Part shown: positions 5,840-7,252 of the stretch, one piece after another
Layout: the number at the start of each line of letters is the position of its first letter
How positions within the stretch are numbered: the stretch's first letter is position 1
Assembly: GCA_029937335.1 (NCBI GenBank)
Contig: JAPYQD010000035.1
Span: 1 to 7,252 of the forward strand
Direction of reading: 5' to 3'
DNA from: Gammaproteobacteria bacterium
GTDB lineage: Bacteria; Pseudomonadota; Gammaproteobacteria; PS1; Pseudothioglobaceae
Length of the DNA stretch: 7,252 nt
Translations under genes and position numbers: made by a program
Notes under the pieces: model-generated
The model's database searches: none
Told to the model about the DNA's origin: nothing
Seen by the model: the letters and a program-made list of their open reading frames with translations, nothing else

Positions 5840-6310
5840 ATGCAACATTTTATACCTTTCAGGGCTTTTGCGAGTATCGTTAGCTTTATCTTATTGTTAA
5901 GTTTTTCTTTATCAATTCTGGCAGAAAGTATCGAAGCTAAAGCATTTTCAAGTGATGCTCAAGAGGTACGCTACCGCGCTTTAATTGACGAGATTCGCTG
6001 CCCAGTTTGCCAAGGTCAAAGTATTGGCGGGTCAAACGCAGGATTGGCTAAAGATTTGCGTGAACAAGTTCGAAAAATGATCATTAAAAATAACAGTAAT
6101 GATGAAATTCGACAATTCATGGTAGATCGTTATGGTGATTTTGTGGTGTTTAAGCCACCCGTTAATAAAAATACCTATTTATTGTGGTTTGCACCACCAA
6201 TATTTTTAGTACTAGTATTGTTCTTTTTTATTAGGTCTTTATTGAGTAAAAAGAAAACGACGCAAACTCAAGCAGTAGACACTTCTAAAGCCAAGGAATT
6301 GCTCAAGTGA
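5840..6310 (+). CDS. ccmH: Cytochrome c-type biogenesis protein CcmH (CycL/NrfF family)
   Basis: CcmH is a membrane-anchored periplasmic thiol protein of System I cytochrome c maturation. It helps keep apocytochrome CXXCH cysteines reduced for haem attachment by the CcmF complex. The 156-residue product has a signal peptide at about 1-28 (hydrophobic SFILLLSFSLSILAE), the family motif IRCPVCQGQSI with redox cysteines C54 and C57, the conserved SNAGLAKDLREQVR and FMVDRYGDFVVFKPP segments, and one transmembrane helix at about 112-132 followed by a short lysine-rich cytoplasmic tail. It corresponds to the short CcmH form, not the E. coli form that carries an extra TPR domain. In-frame TGA at 5828 excludes an earlier start. 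The stop overlaps the next gene by GTGA. Other ccm genes are not in the window; the promoter just upstream suggests ccmH heads its own unit here. Confidence 0.95.
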   Translation: MQHFIPFRAFASIVSFILLLSFSLSILAESIEAKAFSSDAQEVRYRALIDEIRCPVCQGQSIGGSNAGLAKDLREQVRKMIIKNNSNDEIRQFMVDRYGDFVVFKPPVNKNTYLLWFAPPIFLVLVLFFFIRSLLSKKKTTQTQAVDTSKAKELLK

Positions 6311-6717
6311 GTCATCAGCAAGCGTTACTGATAAAAACCCACAATCGAGGCGCAATAGAAATTACTCAACTGGTGAACGCCATTGTTGATGAATTTTCAC
6401 AGAATCATACTTTATGTCATGTTTTTGTTACCCATACGTCAGCTTCGCTGATGATTACTGGTAATGAAGATGCGGATGTTTTATTAGATATTGAAGATTA
6501 TTTTCAAGCTCAAGTCACGGATGCTAATCCAAATTATCGACATAATAATGAAGGCGATTTCGACATGTCGGGGCATATTCGCTCGATCCTAACGGGAGAG
6601 AGTAAAGCCATTCCAATTCAAGCAGGGCGATTGGCTCTAGGGAAATTCCAAGGTTTGTTCTTATACGAACACCGTGCTGGTGAAAACGCAAGAAAGCTTA
6701 TTGTAACGCTATCGTGA
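6307..6717 (+). CDS. yjbQ: YjbQ/UPF0047 family protein (annotated as secondary thiamine-phosphate synthase enzyme)
   Basis: A 136-residue soluble protein of the widespread UPF0047 family. The family is named for the weak thiamine-phosphate synthase activity reported for E. coli YjbQ; its true role is not settled. Family landmarks: HVFVTHTSASLMI (38-50) with H43, the acidic NEDADVLLDIE segment, YRHNNEGDFDMSGHIR (77-92) with H79 and H90 as likely active-site or metal ligands, and the C-terminal PIQAGRLALGKFQGLFLYEH (103-122). The length is normal and nothing is missing. The GTG start overlaps the ccmH stop as GTGA, and its own stop overlaps the next start in the same way, so the three genes are very likely cotranscribed. 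A functional tie to cytochrome c maturation is not known to me and may be only convenience. Confidence 0.92.
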   Translation: MSHQQALLIKTHNRGAIEITQLVNAIVDEFSQNHTLCHVFVTHTSASLMITGNEDADVLLDIEDYFQAQVTDANPNYRHNNEGDFDMSGHIRSILTGESKAIPIQAGRLALGKFQGLFLYEHRAGENARKLIVTLS

Positions 6718-7252
6718 GTGCTGAATTAGAGCTTAGCAAGCTAATGGTGGATGCTTACACACATCAGAAAAATGGCGAATTGTCTTTGGCGATTCAAGCA
6801 TGGAATACATTGCTTGATCATCAAGCTGCTGATAAAAATTTAAAAGCCAATGCGCATTTAAGCTTGGGCAATTTACACCAATTACAAGGCAATGACGAGT
6901 TGGCGATTGAAAGTATGTCTAGCGCCATTAAAGCCAATCCAAATAGTGCAGAAGCTTATTTTTGCTTGGCCTATATGGAGCAAGAGAAAGATAATTTCCC
7001 CTCGGCAATCGAATATTTTGAGAAAGCCCTGGCACTTAATATGAATGATTCTGGCGCTTTTAATAATTTAGGTAATTGTTATGATCGGCTAGAGAAAAGC
7101 GCTGAGGCGATCAATGCTTATTCTCAAGCAATTACCTTGGATGAAAATTATATTGCAGCGATTTATAACCGCGGTAATGCTTATATGAAGATTGCAAAAG
7201 ATGATTTTGCCTTAGAAGATCTGAATAAAGCCATTGAATTGGATGCAAATTT
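6714..7252 (+). CDS. TPR-repeat protein, N-terminal 179 residues (cut by window edge)
   Basis: Translated from GTG 6714, whose GTGA overlaps the yjbQ stop; the frame stays open to the window end. It consists of back-to-back 34-residue tetratricopeptide repeats, five in register at about 10-43, 44-77, 78-111, 112-145 and 146-179. The last four carry the typical A-x-x-x-L-G/A-x-x-Y and A-I-x-x-Y/F-x-x-A-I/L-x-L pattern (for example AFNNLGNCYDRLEKSAEAIN and AIYNRGNAYMKIAKDDFALE). There is no signal peptide or membrane helix at the N-terminus, so it is probably cytoplasmic. TPR arrays bind proteins; partner and function are unknown. Its place two genes after ccmH recalls CcmI, which also has TPRs, but CcmI begins with transmembrane helices that are absent here. 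The missing C-terminus could hold a further domain. Confidence 0.88.
   Translation, partial: MSAELELSKLMVDAYTHQKNGELSLAIQAWNTLLDHQAADKNLKANAHLSLGNLHQLQGNDELAIESMSSAIKANPNSAEAYFCLAYMEQEKDNFPSAIEYFEKALALNMNDSGAFNNLGNCYDRLEKSAEAINAYSQAITLDENYIAAIYNRGNAYMKIAKDDFALEDLNKAIELDAN

Noticed and set aside
6714..7252. Calling the TPR protein CcmI because it follows ccmH
   Set aside because: CcmI starts with transmembrane helices; this protein starts directly with soluble TPR repeats and yjbQ intervenes.
6714..7252. DNA-level tandem repeats in the TPR gene
   Set aside because: The repeat is at protein level with 34-residue spacing; the nucleotide copies are too diverged to be a DNA repeat or CRISPR-like array.

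Overview
The window looks like chromosomal core-genome DNA from an AT-rich gammaproteobacterium. The supporting signs are mlaC next to murA (a gammaproteobacterial linkage), a Uup-type ABC-F protein, UvrC with its four-cysteine cluster, and a System I cytochrome c maturation gene. The low GC and strong compaction would suit a streamlined marine lineage such as the SUP05/Thioglobus sulfur oxidisers and their symbiotic relatives, but that placement is a guess from style, not a match. I see no tRNA, rRNA, CRISPR array, insertion sequence, prophage gene or intrinsic terminator.

Layout, left to right. (1) Positions 1-1276, minus strand: mlaC, encoding a periplasmic phospholipid carrier, runs into murA (first step of peptidoglycan synthesis; cut by the window edge) with a one-base TAGTG stop/start overlap. 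(2) A 63-bp AT-rich divergent spacer. (3) Positions 1340-3133, plus strand: uvrC, nucleotide excision repair nuclease. (4) Directly after the uvrC stop lies a 57-codon reading frame for a two-helix membrane protein. It has no ATG, GTG or TTG where a start is expected; it has ATT, preceded by a Shine-Dalgarno sequence matching the ideal at 10 of 11 bases. (5) Positions 3307-5795, minus strand: uup (ABC-F ATPase) and a HAD-family hydrolase joined by a GTGA overlap. The HAD gene converges on the small membrane gene with a 4-bp overlap of the stops. (6) A 44-bp divergent spacer. (7) From 5840 to the right edge, plus strand: ccmH, yjbQ and a TPR protein (cut by the edge), each joined to the next by a GTGA overlap.

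The window therefore holds four tightly packed transcription units in two divergent pairs. One combines the envelope genes mlaC and murA, one DNA repair plus a small membrane protein, one a translation/genome-maintenance ABC-F protein plus a phosphatase-like enzyme, and one cytochrome c maturation plus two genes of unclear connection. Five of the nine recognised starts are GTG and one appears to be ATT.

I found no obviously new multi-gene system. The points most worth a second look are the ATT-initiated small membrane protein after uvrC, two adjacent perfect hairpins inside uup, a free-standing HAD protein of a type otherwise fused to UbiA prenyltransferases and carrying an extra segment, and the shortened mlaC-murA arrangement.
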